A stretch of 7,052 nucleotides of DNA from Deltaproteobacteria bacterium (GCA_003647385.1 QMMT01000105.1:1-7052), one strand, 5' to 3'. Shown: positions 1-5,951, numbered from the stretch's first letter. The notes: generated from the sequence alone by a model not told the origin. Made by a program: numbers and translations.

Positions 1-574
1 ACATAAATAGCTGTATTAATTATATTATTATGATCTAAATAAAAACAATGCCGCCATGTGAGTTTGATATTATACTAAAAACTTATACCTTTCATCCAAT
101 CGGTATTAGAAGCGCTCATCATAAAGTGGTATCATCAATTTCCATGCTATAGTTTCAAATTTTATTAACTATTAATCTTGATGAACCTGTAAAAAGCCAG
201 ATTTTGTCATTTTTTTTCGCCTGCTTCAGACAATGTTTTTTGTGTTGAATGGATCAAGGCATCCGCAGTGGAGAGCACTTATAGTGGGAAAAGGCTTTGA
301 AAATACGCTTTATAATACTTGCCTTTTATGTGGGCATTCGAACTGCGCAGTAAAGGGATAGGTTAGGTAACAGTGAGTTATCGGCAATTTTTTTCTGGAG
401 GTAATGATGACTCTGTTGATTTAGTACCATCTGTAGTGTCTCTGCCACAACATGTAGCGTGAGAAAGAGAATAGCTGTATGCATATGGCGGCAAAAATTT
501 TAAAAATCGACTAAATCAACAGGCTCATTGATCCGTTCTTCAATTACTTGAAACCTTATCTGCTTCTCCTGTAA
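1..574. other. Intergenic region downstream of the corrinoid-protein gene, no gene recognised
   Basis: This AT-rich stretch lies beyond the stop codon of the last minus-strand gene. All six frames are broken by frequent stops. The longest plus-strand reading I examined (about 185-361, with an ATG at 233) gives a short peptide ending in a small cysteine cluster that I do not recognise, and it has no ribosome binding site. I see no tRNA, rRNA or CRISPR structure and no canonical terminator (GC-rich stem plus T run) for the minus-strand operon. The one structured part is the inverted repeat at 407-528. A strong GGAGG at 397-401 precedes ATG ATG at 404-409, but that frame stops after six codons. 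Confidence 0.7.
407..528. repeat. 122-base element bounded by an imperfect inverted repeat (17 of 19 pairs)
   Basis: The left arm 407-425 and right arm 510-528 are complementary at 17 of 19 positions. The core is 13 uninterrupted pairs (413-425 with 510-522), then two mismatches, then four more pairs. The inner segment is 84 bases. Arms of this length with a short interior resemble a small non-autonomous element or the decayed ends of an insertion sequence, but I find no flanking target duplication and no transposase remnant. It could instead be a structured RNA or a protein-binding site. The inverted repeat is directly visible; its nature is unknown. Confidence 0.55.
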
Positions 575-1207
575 TCAAGCGACAAGCTCTTTGGCCAATC
601 TGGCTGCCGAACCGGCGTCTGCAGCAAATCCGTCAGCACCGATCTCATCGGCAAAACTCTGGGTCACGGGCGCACCACCGATCATCACTTTTACTTTGTC
701 TCTCAGTCCAGCTTCAATAATGGCATCAACCGTCTTTTTCATCATGGGCATGGTCGTTGTTAAAAGAGCGGACAGGCAAACAATCTGAGCATTTTTACTT
801 TTGATTTCAGCAACGAAATCTTCGGGGGGGATATCCACACCCAGGTTATGGACAGCCATGCCAGCGCTTTCCATCATCATACCCACCAGATTCTTTCCAA
901 TGTCATGGAGATCGCCTTTAACGGTACCAAGAATTACGCTGGCTCCTTCCATTCCCTCTCCCTCACCCAAAAGGGGCTTCAGGATCTCAACACAGCTTCC
1001 CATGGCCTGGGCTGCCATCAATACTTCGGGGATGAACATGTCACCGTTTTCCATCTTCTCACCAACTATGTCCATGCCTGCGATGAGTCCTTTATTCAGA
1101 ATATCTGAAGGCTTGGCATCCTCGGCAATAGCCTCGTTTACCAGCCGGGCTATTTTGTCAGCATCACAGGATACCAGTGCTTCGGTCATTGCATTAAAAT
1201 CTGTCAT
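575..1207 (-). CDS. Methyltransferase corrinoid (B12-binding) protein, MttC/MtbC-like
   Basis: This 210-residue protein is the methyl carrier of a corrinoid methyltransferase system. It accepts a methyl group on Co(I) from the substrate methyltransferase and gives it to a second methyltransferase acting on tetrahydrofolate. Residues about 5-85 form the helical cap typical of these proteins, and about 88-208 the Rossmann-like B12 domain. The signature is D99-L-H101-D-I-G104, where His101 is the lower axial cobalt ligand, followed by the S146-A-L-L-T150 loop and G177-G178 of the B12-tail pocket. Length matches MttC, MtbC and MtgC (about 210-220 residues). It is cytoplasmic, with no signal peptide. 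It is last in the operon, 52 bases after the TrpB-like gene, with its own strong ribosome binding site, which fits a need for high level. The obvious partner is the MttB homologue at 4118-5587. Family assignment is secure; the cognate substrate is not known. Confidence 0.95.
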   Translation of the reverse strand: MTDFNAMTEALVSCDADKIARLVNEAIAEDAKPSDILNKGLIAGMDIVGEKMENGDMFIPEVLMAAQAMGSCVEILKPLLGEGEGMEGASVILGTVKGDLHDIGKNLVGMMMESAGMAVHNLGVDIPPEDFVAEIKSKNAQIVCLSALLTTTMPMMKKTVDAIIEAGLRDKVKVMIGGAPVTQSFADEIGADGFAADAGSAARLAKELVA

Positions 1208-1212
1208 TTTTT

Positions 1213-1219
1213 CCTCCTT
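1213..1219 (-). promoter_or_regulatory. Strong ribosome binding site of the corrinoid-protein gene
   Basis: AAGGAGG on the minus strand, five bases before the ATG at 1207. It is the best Shine-Dalgarno match among the minus-strand genes. This suggests the corrinoid protein is translated more strongly than the two PLP enzymes upstream, and it confirms the start codon. Confidence 0.85.
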
Positions 1220-1259
1220 AATCTTAAACTTAATGTATTATTAATATCAGGTGCTGTTG

Positions 1260-2723
1260 TTATTTCGAACATAGAATCATATCGTTGAACTCACCAATCA
1301 ACTCGTCCATTTTTTCTGCGGAGGCAAACGTTTTTTCCCAATAATTTTCATGGTCATACCACTGAGCATTCAATTCTTTGAGTTCCCGGCCCTGCTGTTC
1401 AATCCAGGTGAAATACTTGAGGTTATGTATCCGTTGTTTATCGTAGTAGTTAAGTTCCTGCATGGTCTCGATATTTATCGCATCCAGCCTTTCAATATCA
1501 CGGCAGGCGTCATATTCAGTGTATTCACCTTTTTCATCGGTCAATTCTCGTAATCTGGAGGCATACATTTCCATGGAGTCTGTCAATACAGTGACAACAT
1601 AGTCTTTTTCCGTTAATTCGTAGTATTTGGCCAGTTTGATGGAAGCAACAAGGTTTCCAATGCCTGAGATACCCAAAAGATCCAGGCGCTGAATTAATTC
1701 CCGGGATACACCCTGTCTGGCAAGAGACTGCCGGCCTTTTTCTTCATTAAAAAGACGCATCATCCGCATGGTCACTTCATCATCCACGGCAATAACCATA
1801 TCCGTTTTTTTCATATCATGAATCCAGGGAACATGTTTATCCCCGATACCTTCGATGCGATGACCGCCAAAACCGTTATTTAAAAGAGTGGGACATTGTA
1901 AGGCTTCTGCTGCGGCAACCTTAACATCCCCGAATTTATCTTTAAGATAATACCCTGCAGCCATGGTACCTGCTGACCCGGAAGAAAAAACACCGGCAAA
2001 GAGCTTGCCATCAGGTCCCATTACTTTCCCCAGGGCCTCTTCTATGGCTGATCCGGTAACATGATAATGCCACAGGGGATTTCCAAATTCTTCAAACTGA
2101 TCAAAAATCGTAATATCTGTACGGGTTTTTTTAAGTTCCCAGCATTTATCAAAAATTTCTTTGACATTGCTTTCACACCCGGGCGTTGCAATCACCTCTC
2201 CTGCAACTGTCTGTAGCCATTCAAAGCGTTCCCGGCTCATTTCTTCAGGAAGGATGGCAATGGATTCACATCCCAGTAAAGAGGCAACATAGGCCCCGCC
2301 TCTGCAATAATTCCCAGTGGAGGGCCATACAGCCTTGTGGGTTTGGGGAGAAAACTGGCCCGTGACCAGCCTGGGTGCCAAGCATCCATATGTTGCCCCT
2401 ACTTTATGGGCACCAGTGGGGAACCATTTGCCGACCAAAGCAACAATATTGGCTTTGCATCCGGTCAATTCAGGTGGCAGCACCATATAGTTGACACCAC
2501 CGAATCCACCGCCTTTTTCCACCGGCTCATTGGCCCAGGTGATTCGAAACAGATTTTTAGGATTAAAATCCCATAGCCCGATTTGTTTAAGCTCTGTTTT
2601 AATTTTTCCGGATATTTTTTCCGGATTCTTCATTTCATCGAAGGTCGGAAGAAGAATACCGCGTTCTTTGCAGTGTTTTGCATTTAATTCCGCCTGCTTT
2701 GCGTTCACAGTCAAGTCGATCAT
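1260..2723 (-). CDS. TrpB-like fold-type-II PLP-dependent enzyme of unknown substrate
   Basis: This 487-residue protein belongs to the tryptophan-synthase-beta/cysteine-synthase superfamily, which carries out beta- or gamma-elimination and replacement on amino acids. The PLP lysine is very likely K107 in T103-G-A-H-K-V-G, matching the GAHK motif of TrpB. The substrate-carboxylate loop is S135-T-G-N138. A glycine/serine-rich segment, S247-S-G-S-A-G-T253, lies where the cofactor phosphate loop is expected. At 487 residues it exceeds TrpB (about 400) and cysteine synthase (about 310), with an added C-terminal part (about 390-487) rich in aromatic and acidic residues. It is not tryptophan synthase: no trpA or other trp gene is nearby. 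Distant relatives to consider include OrtB, the PLP subunit of 2-amino-4-oxopentanoate thiolase, but its small OrtA partner is not seen. It starts 23 bases after the threonine-synthase-like stop, with GAGGA four bases before its ATG, so the two are co-transcribed. Fold and cofactor are confident; reaction unknown. Confidence 0.85.
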   Translation of the reverse strand: MIDLTVNAKQAELNAKHCKERGILLPTFDEMKNPEKISGKIKTELKQIGLWDFNPKNLFRITWANEPVEKGGGFGGVNYMVLPPELTGCKANIVALVGKWFPTGAHKVGATYGCLAPRLVTGQFSPQTHKAVWPSTGNYCRGGAYVASLLGCESIAILPEEMSRERFEWLQTVAGEVIATPGCESNVKEIFDKCWELKKTRTDITIFDQFEEFGNPLWHYHVTGSAIEEALGKVMGPDGKLFAGVFSSGSAGTMAAGYYLKDKFGDVKVAAAEALQCPTLLNNGFGGHRIEGIGDKHVPWIHDMKKTDMVIAVDDEVTMRMMRLFNEEKGRQSLARQGVSRELIQRLDLLGISGIGNLVASIKLAKYYELTEKDYVVTVLTDSMEMYASRLRELTDEKGEYTEYDACRDIERLDAINIETMQELNYYDKQRIHNLKYFTWIEQQGRELKELNAQWYDHENYWEKTFASAEKMDELIGEFNDMILCSK

Positions 2724-2746
2724 ATTTTCCTCATTTTCTATTTGTA

Positions 2747-3907
2747 TTAATCCTGTCTGGATTTGTTCAGGATATTGTTCATTTTCATAGCGGATTTAAT
2801 ATCTTTCAATCCGCTGCCGGTTGTCAGGATGGCTATGGAAGCATTGTTTTCCAGATTTTTTTTCTCTTTTAAAAAACCGGCAAACGCTGTAGCGCCGGCA
2901 GGTTCCGTAAAAAGTCCGGCATCGGAAGACAACTCTTTTTGCGCTGCTAAAATTTCTTCATCACTGACACAGACACAGCGTCCCTTGTATTCTTTAAGTT
3001 GTCTGACCGCATGGTAGCCGTTTTTGGGAATATCGACACAAATGGAATCCGCCACTGTATGTGCTTTTTTGCCGTCAAATTTTCCATCGTTAATGGCACG
3101 GAAGATCGCATTGCTGTTCTCCGCCTGTACCGAATAAATAACAGGCATCTTTTCAATCAAATCAAACTGCATTAAATCCCGGAATCCTTTATAGATGCCG
3201 CTCAGAATGACACCATCGCCGGATGCGACAAAAAGATAATCAGGCGCACGGCCCAAATCTTTAAAAAGCTCTATCGATACGGTTTTTTTACCTTCAATCG
3301 TCATTGGCTGATGTGCGGTATTGCGACTCATGCATCCGTGTTGCTCATGGTATTGCATTGATAATTCATATGCATCGTCATATGAGCCATCCACGATAAT
3401 GAGTTCTGCGCCGTATTGCCTGGCTTGGACCATTTTCGCCTCGGGTGCGGATTTCGGTAGAAATAGAATAATGTTCATACCGGCGGCAGCCCCCACTCCG
3501 GCCATGGAAGAACCGGCGTTTCCCGTGGATGCCAGCACAATATCATTTATATTGTGTTTTTTTGCAAAGGCTGCGACCAGATATGACGCCCTGTCTTTAA
3601 ATGATCCGGTGGGGTTGGAACCGTCGTCTTTTATACACAGATTTGGAAAATTATATTTCTCATTTATATTGGTCGGACGCCACAATTTAGTATTTCCAAC
3701 GGGAATCGGTGGGAAATACTCCTGCTCCACCGGCAGGAAATCGAACATATTAAATTTCTCTCCGATTTTACCCTTGATTGCCACTTCAAGTATCCCTCTC
3801 AGCGGTTCATCTTTTCCCTGGTGCAATCCGCACCGGGGACAGGTGTACAGATCAGGGGTAATTTCAAAACATTCACCGCACTCACTGCATTGATACCTAA
3901 ATTTCAT
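2747..3907 (-). CDS. Threonine-synthase-like PLP enzyme with N-terminal zinc ribbon
   Basis: The 386-residue product has a zinc ribbon at the N terminus (C7-x2-C10 and C23-x2-C26) and then a fold-type-II PLP domain. K104 in S97-N-P-T-G-S-F-K-D-R is the Schiff-base lysine, in the form typical of threonine synthase, and S127-T-G-N-A-G is the substrate loop. The C-terminal T-T-G-S-G-L-K-D (about 365-372) matches the threonine-synthase ending. Known members convert O-phosphohomoserine to threonine and phosphate by beta,gamma elimination and replacement. The cofactor-phosphate segment reads V-A-S-G-D-G (227-232), where many threonine synthases have a G-N-A/G-G-N type loop, so the substrate may differ. 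It heads the three-gene cluster before the TrpB-like and corrinoid genes, and no homoserine-pathway gene is nearby. This context argues for a catabolic or specialised role, though plain threonine synthesis cannot be excluded. Confidence 0.85.
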   Translation of the reverse strand: MKFRYQCSECGECFEITPDLYTCPRCGLHQGKDEPLRGILEVAIKGKIGEKFNMFDFLPVEQEYFPPIPVGNTKLWRPTNINEKYNFPNLCIKDDGSNPTGSFKDRASYLVAAFAKKHNINDIVLASTGNAGSSMAGVGAAAGMNIILFLPKSAPEAKMVQARQYGAELIIVDGSYDDAYELSMQYHEQHGCMSRNTAHQPMTIEGKKTVSIELFKDLGRAPDYLFVASGDGVILSGIYKGFRDLMQFDLIEKMPVIYSVQAENSNAIFRAINDGKFDGKKAHTVADSICVDIPKNGYHAVRQLKEYKGRCVCVSDEEILAAQKELSSDAGLFTEPAGATAFAGFLKEKKNLENNASIAILTTGSGLKDIKSAMKMNNILNKSRQD

Positions 3908-3928
3908 ATAAACACTCTCACTATACCG

Positions 3929-3955
3929 ATTATAGGTTCATTCACGTGTGTCCAA
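3929..3955 (-). promoter_or_regulatory. Possible sigma70 promoter for the threonine-synthase-like/TrpB-like/corrinoid genes
   Basis: On the minus strand a perfect TATAAT (3934-3929) lies 21 bases before the ATG at 3907. The upstream hexamer is poor: TTGGAC at 3955-3950 with a 15-base spacer, or TTTGGA one base further with 16. The predicted transcript would have a very short leader. If real, the last three genes can be expressed without read-through from the methyltransferase gene. Confidence 0.4.
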
Positions 3956-3996
3956 AGAAACCCATGAATAAACCCTCAGACAAAATTCATTGTAGA

Positions 3997-4009
3997 TTCA
4001 AGCCTTGAA
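3997..4009. repeat. 13-base palindrome in the gap between methyltransferase and threonine-synthase-like genes
   Basis: TTCAAG and CTTGAA flank one central C. It sits about 40 bases upstream of the candidate -35 at 3955-3950, a plausible place for an activator or repressor site. It does not share the ATATCC core of the palindromes in the divergent region. Confidence 0.3.
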
Positions 4010-4088
4010 CCGCTTCACTAAAAAGCAATGATTAAATCAGTAATTAGTAAAAACTTAAGACAAGAATTTTGGCGCTGATGCCTAAACC

Positions 4089-4121
4089 ATAGTGCATTGA
4101 GACTTTCTGTTCAGGCACTAT
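4089..4121 (-). repeat. Inverted repeat spanning the methyltransferase stop codon
   Basis: Seven-base arms (4089-4095 and 4115-4121) with a 19-base loop could form a hairpin in the minus-strand RNA that includes the TAG stop at 4120-4118. No T run follows, so it is not a canonical intrinsic terminator. It could slow 3' decay or lower read-through into the downstream genes. A second small GGC/GCC stem lies at 4071-4082. Confidence 0.3.
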
Positions 4122-5587
4122 TTACCCGCCTTTGGATATTCATATTTCAATCCTTCCTGATCAAACCATGATTTCTCCAACTTCTTAAGCTCTGCCACCA
4201 TTTGTGCCTCCAACGGTTTCGGTTCGTGGTTTTCAAGGATATCAATTGTCTTCTGTCTTACCAGATCCTCGCAATTGCCAGGACTTTTGCTCGGCTCAAA
4301 ACTGCGGTCGAATAATTCCGGCATCCAAAAATCTTTGAAATGGCGAAACGTATGCGGCTCTGAGATATAGCTGCCTTTTGGTCCCTTCTTTTCGATTAAA
4401 TCAAGGGCAAGCGTCTCCGGACTCACCTCGATCCCCCGGGTTGCCACATTGACCATGCCAAGGATTTCATTGACCAGCACTGTAAGTTCCGGGGAAACCA
4501 TCTGATCATGATAAATGATGCCGACGTCATGGACCAGATCTGCCCCGGTAAACGAAGAAATCATTGCCTGATAAGTAGTCTCTATACCGGCCTGGGCCCC
4601 GACAATGGCTGCATCACTGCATCCGCCAGTTCCGAATGACGGCAGACCTAAATGATGGTATATTTCGGTAACTGCCCCAACCATAAGGCTCATTTCCGGT
4701 GCACCAAAAGAAAATATCGTTGTTTTCATATCCATGACAGAAGGCAATGACCCGCAGATAACCGGCGTCCCCGGATTTTTCAGCTGCAACACGACCAGTT
4801 CTGCCAAAACCTCGGCAAGCCCTATCACAATGCATCCGGCAAGTGTTGCCGGCACAGTAGCACCGAGCATCGGCATCCCGTAAACCACGTGAGGAATGCC
4901 TTTTTCAGCACAAATAAGTCCTTTCTCCATGGCTTCTTTTCCCTGGAACAACGGTGTTACCGGTTCTGCAGAACCGATGAAAAATGGTTTTTTCCTTAAT
5001 TGATCTTCACCGCCAGCAATCATCGCACAGGTGTCAATCATCCCTCGCAGACCCGGTACTGTTAATATTTCTGCAACCATCGGCTTGGTGCTGTTAAGGA
5101 CACATTGAAGCACGCTGAGCTTTTCAGCAATCACCCCTGGCACAACACTGTACCCAGGACAGGTAAAAAACCATTCAACATTTTCAAGCGCATCCGTTAT
5201 CCGGATATGGTCAATTATATCTTGGACTTCAAAAGGTCTGCGTTTTTGAGTATACGGGTCAAGGTAGTTCATGCTGTCCACCTGCGCTCCAAAGTGAGAA
5301 CCGCTCTTCCCGTCAAGGACCATGGCCGGCTCACCGTCCCGGTTATAGATGGGAATCACCCCGGGAGCATCGGTGATGGCCTTCTCCACCAGCTTTGAAG
5401 GAATTTTAACTTTTAAAGGGTCGGAAATATCCACCCCGGCATCCCCAAGCAGATTTATCGCTTCCTGACACTCGATAGCCGTTCCGGTTCTTTCCAATAC
5501 CTGAAGGGCGGCACTGTACAAATCTTCTATCTTTTTTTCCGTAAGAATCTTGAACTGCGGTTTATCATTTTGACAGTTGATATTCAT
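4118..5587 (-). CDS. MttB-superfamily corrinoid methyltransferase, non-pyrrolysine type
   Basis: This 489-residue protein belongs to the trimethylamine methyltransferase (MttB/MtgB) superfamily. These TIM-barrel enzymes move a methyl group from a methylated amine to the Co(I) of a partner corrinoid protein. Family-like segments include the N-terminal L-E-R-T-G (31-35), the S-M-N-Y-L-D-P region (105-111), the G-M-P-M-L-G-A-T-x-P stretch (237-246) and G321-G-C-S-D-A followed by Q-A-G-I-E (332-336). True trimethylamine enzymes carry pyrrolysine from an in-frame TAG. Here the frame is uninterrupted, with TAG only as the terminal codon, so this belongs with the non-pyrrolysine relatives such as glycine betaine, proline betaine, carnitine and gamma-butyrobetaine demethylases. 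Substrate is unknown. Its start is supported by AAGGAG eight bases upstream. It is divergent from a GntR regulator and heads the cluster ending with the corrinoid protein. A 210-base gap follows it. Confidence 0.92.
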   Translation of the reverse strand: MNINCQNDKPQFKILTEKKIEDLYSAALQVLERTGTAIECQEAINLLGDAGVDISDPLKVKIPSKLVEKAITDAPGVIPIYNRDGEPAMVLDGKSGSHFGAQVDSMNYLDPYTQKRRPFEVQDIIDHIRITDALENVEWFFTCPGYSVVPGVIAEKLSVLQCVLNSTKPMVAEILTVPGLRGMIDTCAMIAGGEDQLRKKPFFIGSAEPVTPLFQGKEAMEKGLICAEKGIPHVVYGMPMLGATVPATLAGCIVIGLAEVLAELVVLQLKNPGTPVICGSLPSVMDMKTTIFSFGAPEMSLMVGAVTEIYHHLGLPSFGTGGCSDAAIVGAQAGIETTYQAMISSFTGADLVHDVGIIYHDQMVSPELTVLVNEILGMVNVATRGIEVSPETLALDLIEKKGPKGSYISEPHTFRHFKDFWMPELFDRSFEPSKSPGNCEDLVRQKTIDILENHEPKPLEAQMVAELKKLEKSWFDQEGLKYEYPKAGK

Positions 5588-5595
5588 AAAAAAAA

Positions 5596-5601
5596 CTCCT
5601 T
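5596..5601 (-). promoter_or_regulatory. Ribosome binding site of the MttB-family gene
   Basis: AAGGAG on the minus strand, separated by an A/T run of eight bases from the ATG at 5587. It fixes the methyltransferase start. Confidence 0.8.
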
Positions 5602-5604
5602 ATA

Positions 5605-5616
5605 GGGGTCCCCCCC
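5605..5616 (-). other. GC homopolymer hairpin in the methyltransferase leader
   Basis: On the minus strand seven G, one A and four C lie just upstream of the AAGGAG ribosome binding site. The C4 can pair with four of the G residues. The small stem, or length change in the G tract, could alter access to the ribosome binding site. Structure is visible; function is speculative. Confidence 0.25.
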
Positions 5617-5670
5617 TTTTCCAAATTGTTGGCTATTTAAAATCCTTCAATATCTTGCATTTTATATTTA

Positions 5671-5690
5671 ATATCCAATATACTGGATAT
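5671..5690. promoter_or_regulatory. Candidate GntR operator at the methyltransferase promoter
   Basis: Perfect seven-base arms, ATATCCA and TGGATAT, flank the six bases ATATAC. The site overlaps the edge of the -10 box and the expected start point of the minus-strand promoter, a position suited to repression. It shares the string ATATCC-R-ATATA with the palindrome at 5879-5901. AT-rich palindromes next to the gene are typical binding sites of FadR-type GntR regulators. Assignment to this regulator is inference. Confidence 0.6.
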
Positions 5691-5716
5691 ATTACACACA
5701 AAGATCTCTTTGTCAA
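5689..5716 (-). promoter_or_regulatory. Sigma70-like promoter of the MttB-family gene
   Basis: Minus-strand TTGACA (5716-5711) is a perfect -35. A 16-base spacer leads to TAATAT (5694-5689), a 4 of 6 match for -10. The DNA further upstream (5719-5745) is A/T-rich like an UP element. The predicted start near 5682 gives a leader of about 95 bases. Confidence 0.6.
5698..5713. promoter_or_regulatory. Palindrome in the spacer of the methyltransferase promoter
   Basis: Seven-base arms, ACAAAGA and TCTTTGT, flank TC. It fills most of the -35/-10 spacer and touches the -35 box. It differs in sequence from the ATATCC palindromes, so it may be a site for a second regulator, or chance. Confidence 0.4.
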
Positions 5717-5791
5717 GGAAAACATATAAATAATATTTTTCCTGAAGCCCGTAAAAAAATTGCACTGTTCAATAAAGAATGGGTACCCTCA

Positions 5792-5801
5792 GGATATATA
5801 C
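5792..5801. promoter_or_regulatory. Possible operator half-site
   Basis: GGATATATAC resembles one arm of the palindrome at 5671-5690 (GGATATATTAC in its flank) but has no matching second arm. It lies between the two promoters and could be an auxiliary contact of the same regulator. Weak evidence in AT-rich DNA. Confidence 0.2.
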
Positions 5802-5856
5802 AGGGAAAATTTGTGAATTAAAAATCAGACAGTGGATTTAGGGTAAAATTTAAGTA

Positions 5857-5886
5857 TTGACCTATTTTGAAAGATTAATATATTAT
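5857..5886 (+). promoter_or_regulatory. Sigma70-like promoter of the GntR-regulator gene
   Basis: TTGACC (5857-5862) matches the -35 at five of six positions. An 18-base spacer leads to TATTAT (5881-5886), also five of six. The expected start near 5893 leaves too little leader for translation from the ATG at 5907 and favours the ATG at 5952. A second possible -10, TATAAT at 5893-5898, has no -35 at a proper distance. Confidence 0.6.
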
Positions 5887-5901
5887 ATCCGATATAATAT
5901 A
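5879..5901. promoter_or_regulatory. Candidate autoregulatory GntR operator
   Basis: Eleven-base arms, TATATTATATC and GATATAATATA, are perfectly complementary around one central C, making a 23-base palindrome. It covers the -10 box and probable start point of the regulator's own promoter, as expected for autorepression. It shares ATATCC-R-ATATA with the palindrome at 5671-5690. Confidence 0.65.
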
Positions 5902-5935
5902 ATCAAATGCTTAAGCGATTAAACATTTTAGATAC

Positions 5936-5940
5936 GGAGG
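5936..5940 (+). promoter_or_regulatory. Ribosome binding site deciding the regulator start
   Basis: GGAGG lies 11 bases before the in-frame ATG at 5952. The upstream in-frame ATG at 5907 has no Shine-Dalgarno sequence, only the AT palindrome. The spacing is a little long, but this is the better start. Confidence 0.6.
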
Positions 5941-5951
5941 AACTTGACCCT

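Larger units (their letters stand above)
5588..5906. promoter_or_regulatory. Divergent regulatory region between the methyltransferase and GntR-regulator genes
   Basis: These 319 AT-rich bases contain no gene. They hold a minus-strand promoter for the methyltransferase, a plus-strand promoter for the regulator, two palindromes with an ATATCC/GGATAT core overlapping those promoters, and another palindrome inside the minus promoter spacer. There is also a lone GGATATATAC half-site, the palindrome GGGTACCC (5781-5788), and a G/C homopolymer tract near the methyltransferase ribosome binding site. I see no B12-box or other recognisable riboswitch in the roughly 95-base methyltransferase leader. 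Confidence 0.8.

Noticed and set aside
233..361. Short plus-strand frame with a cysteine-containing end
   Set aside because: About 42 codons, no ribosome binding site, no recognisable family; not supported as a gene.
6..480. Eleven-base direct repeat AATAGCTGTAT at 6-16 and 470-480
   Set aside because: It is short and in AT-rich noncoding DNA. The flanks do not match, so it is probably chance.
801..1244. Plus-strand open frames opposite the corrinoid gene (also 848-1108 and 591-788)
   Set aside because: They are antisense to a confident gene, have low-complexity translations without known motifs, and lack ribosome binding sites.
3321..3893. 190-codon plus-strand frame opposite the threonine-synthase-like gene
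   Set aside because: It is fully antisense to a protein with clear catalytic motifs, and its product has no recognisable domain.
5637..5660. Seven-codon upstream reading frame in the methyltransferase leader (minus strand)
   Set aside because: It has no ribosome binding site and no attenuator-like structure or codon pattern.
5588..5682. Cobalamin riboswitch in the methyltransferase leader
   Set aside because: The leader is about 95 bases and lacks a B12-box-like sequence or the needed multi-helix structure.
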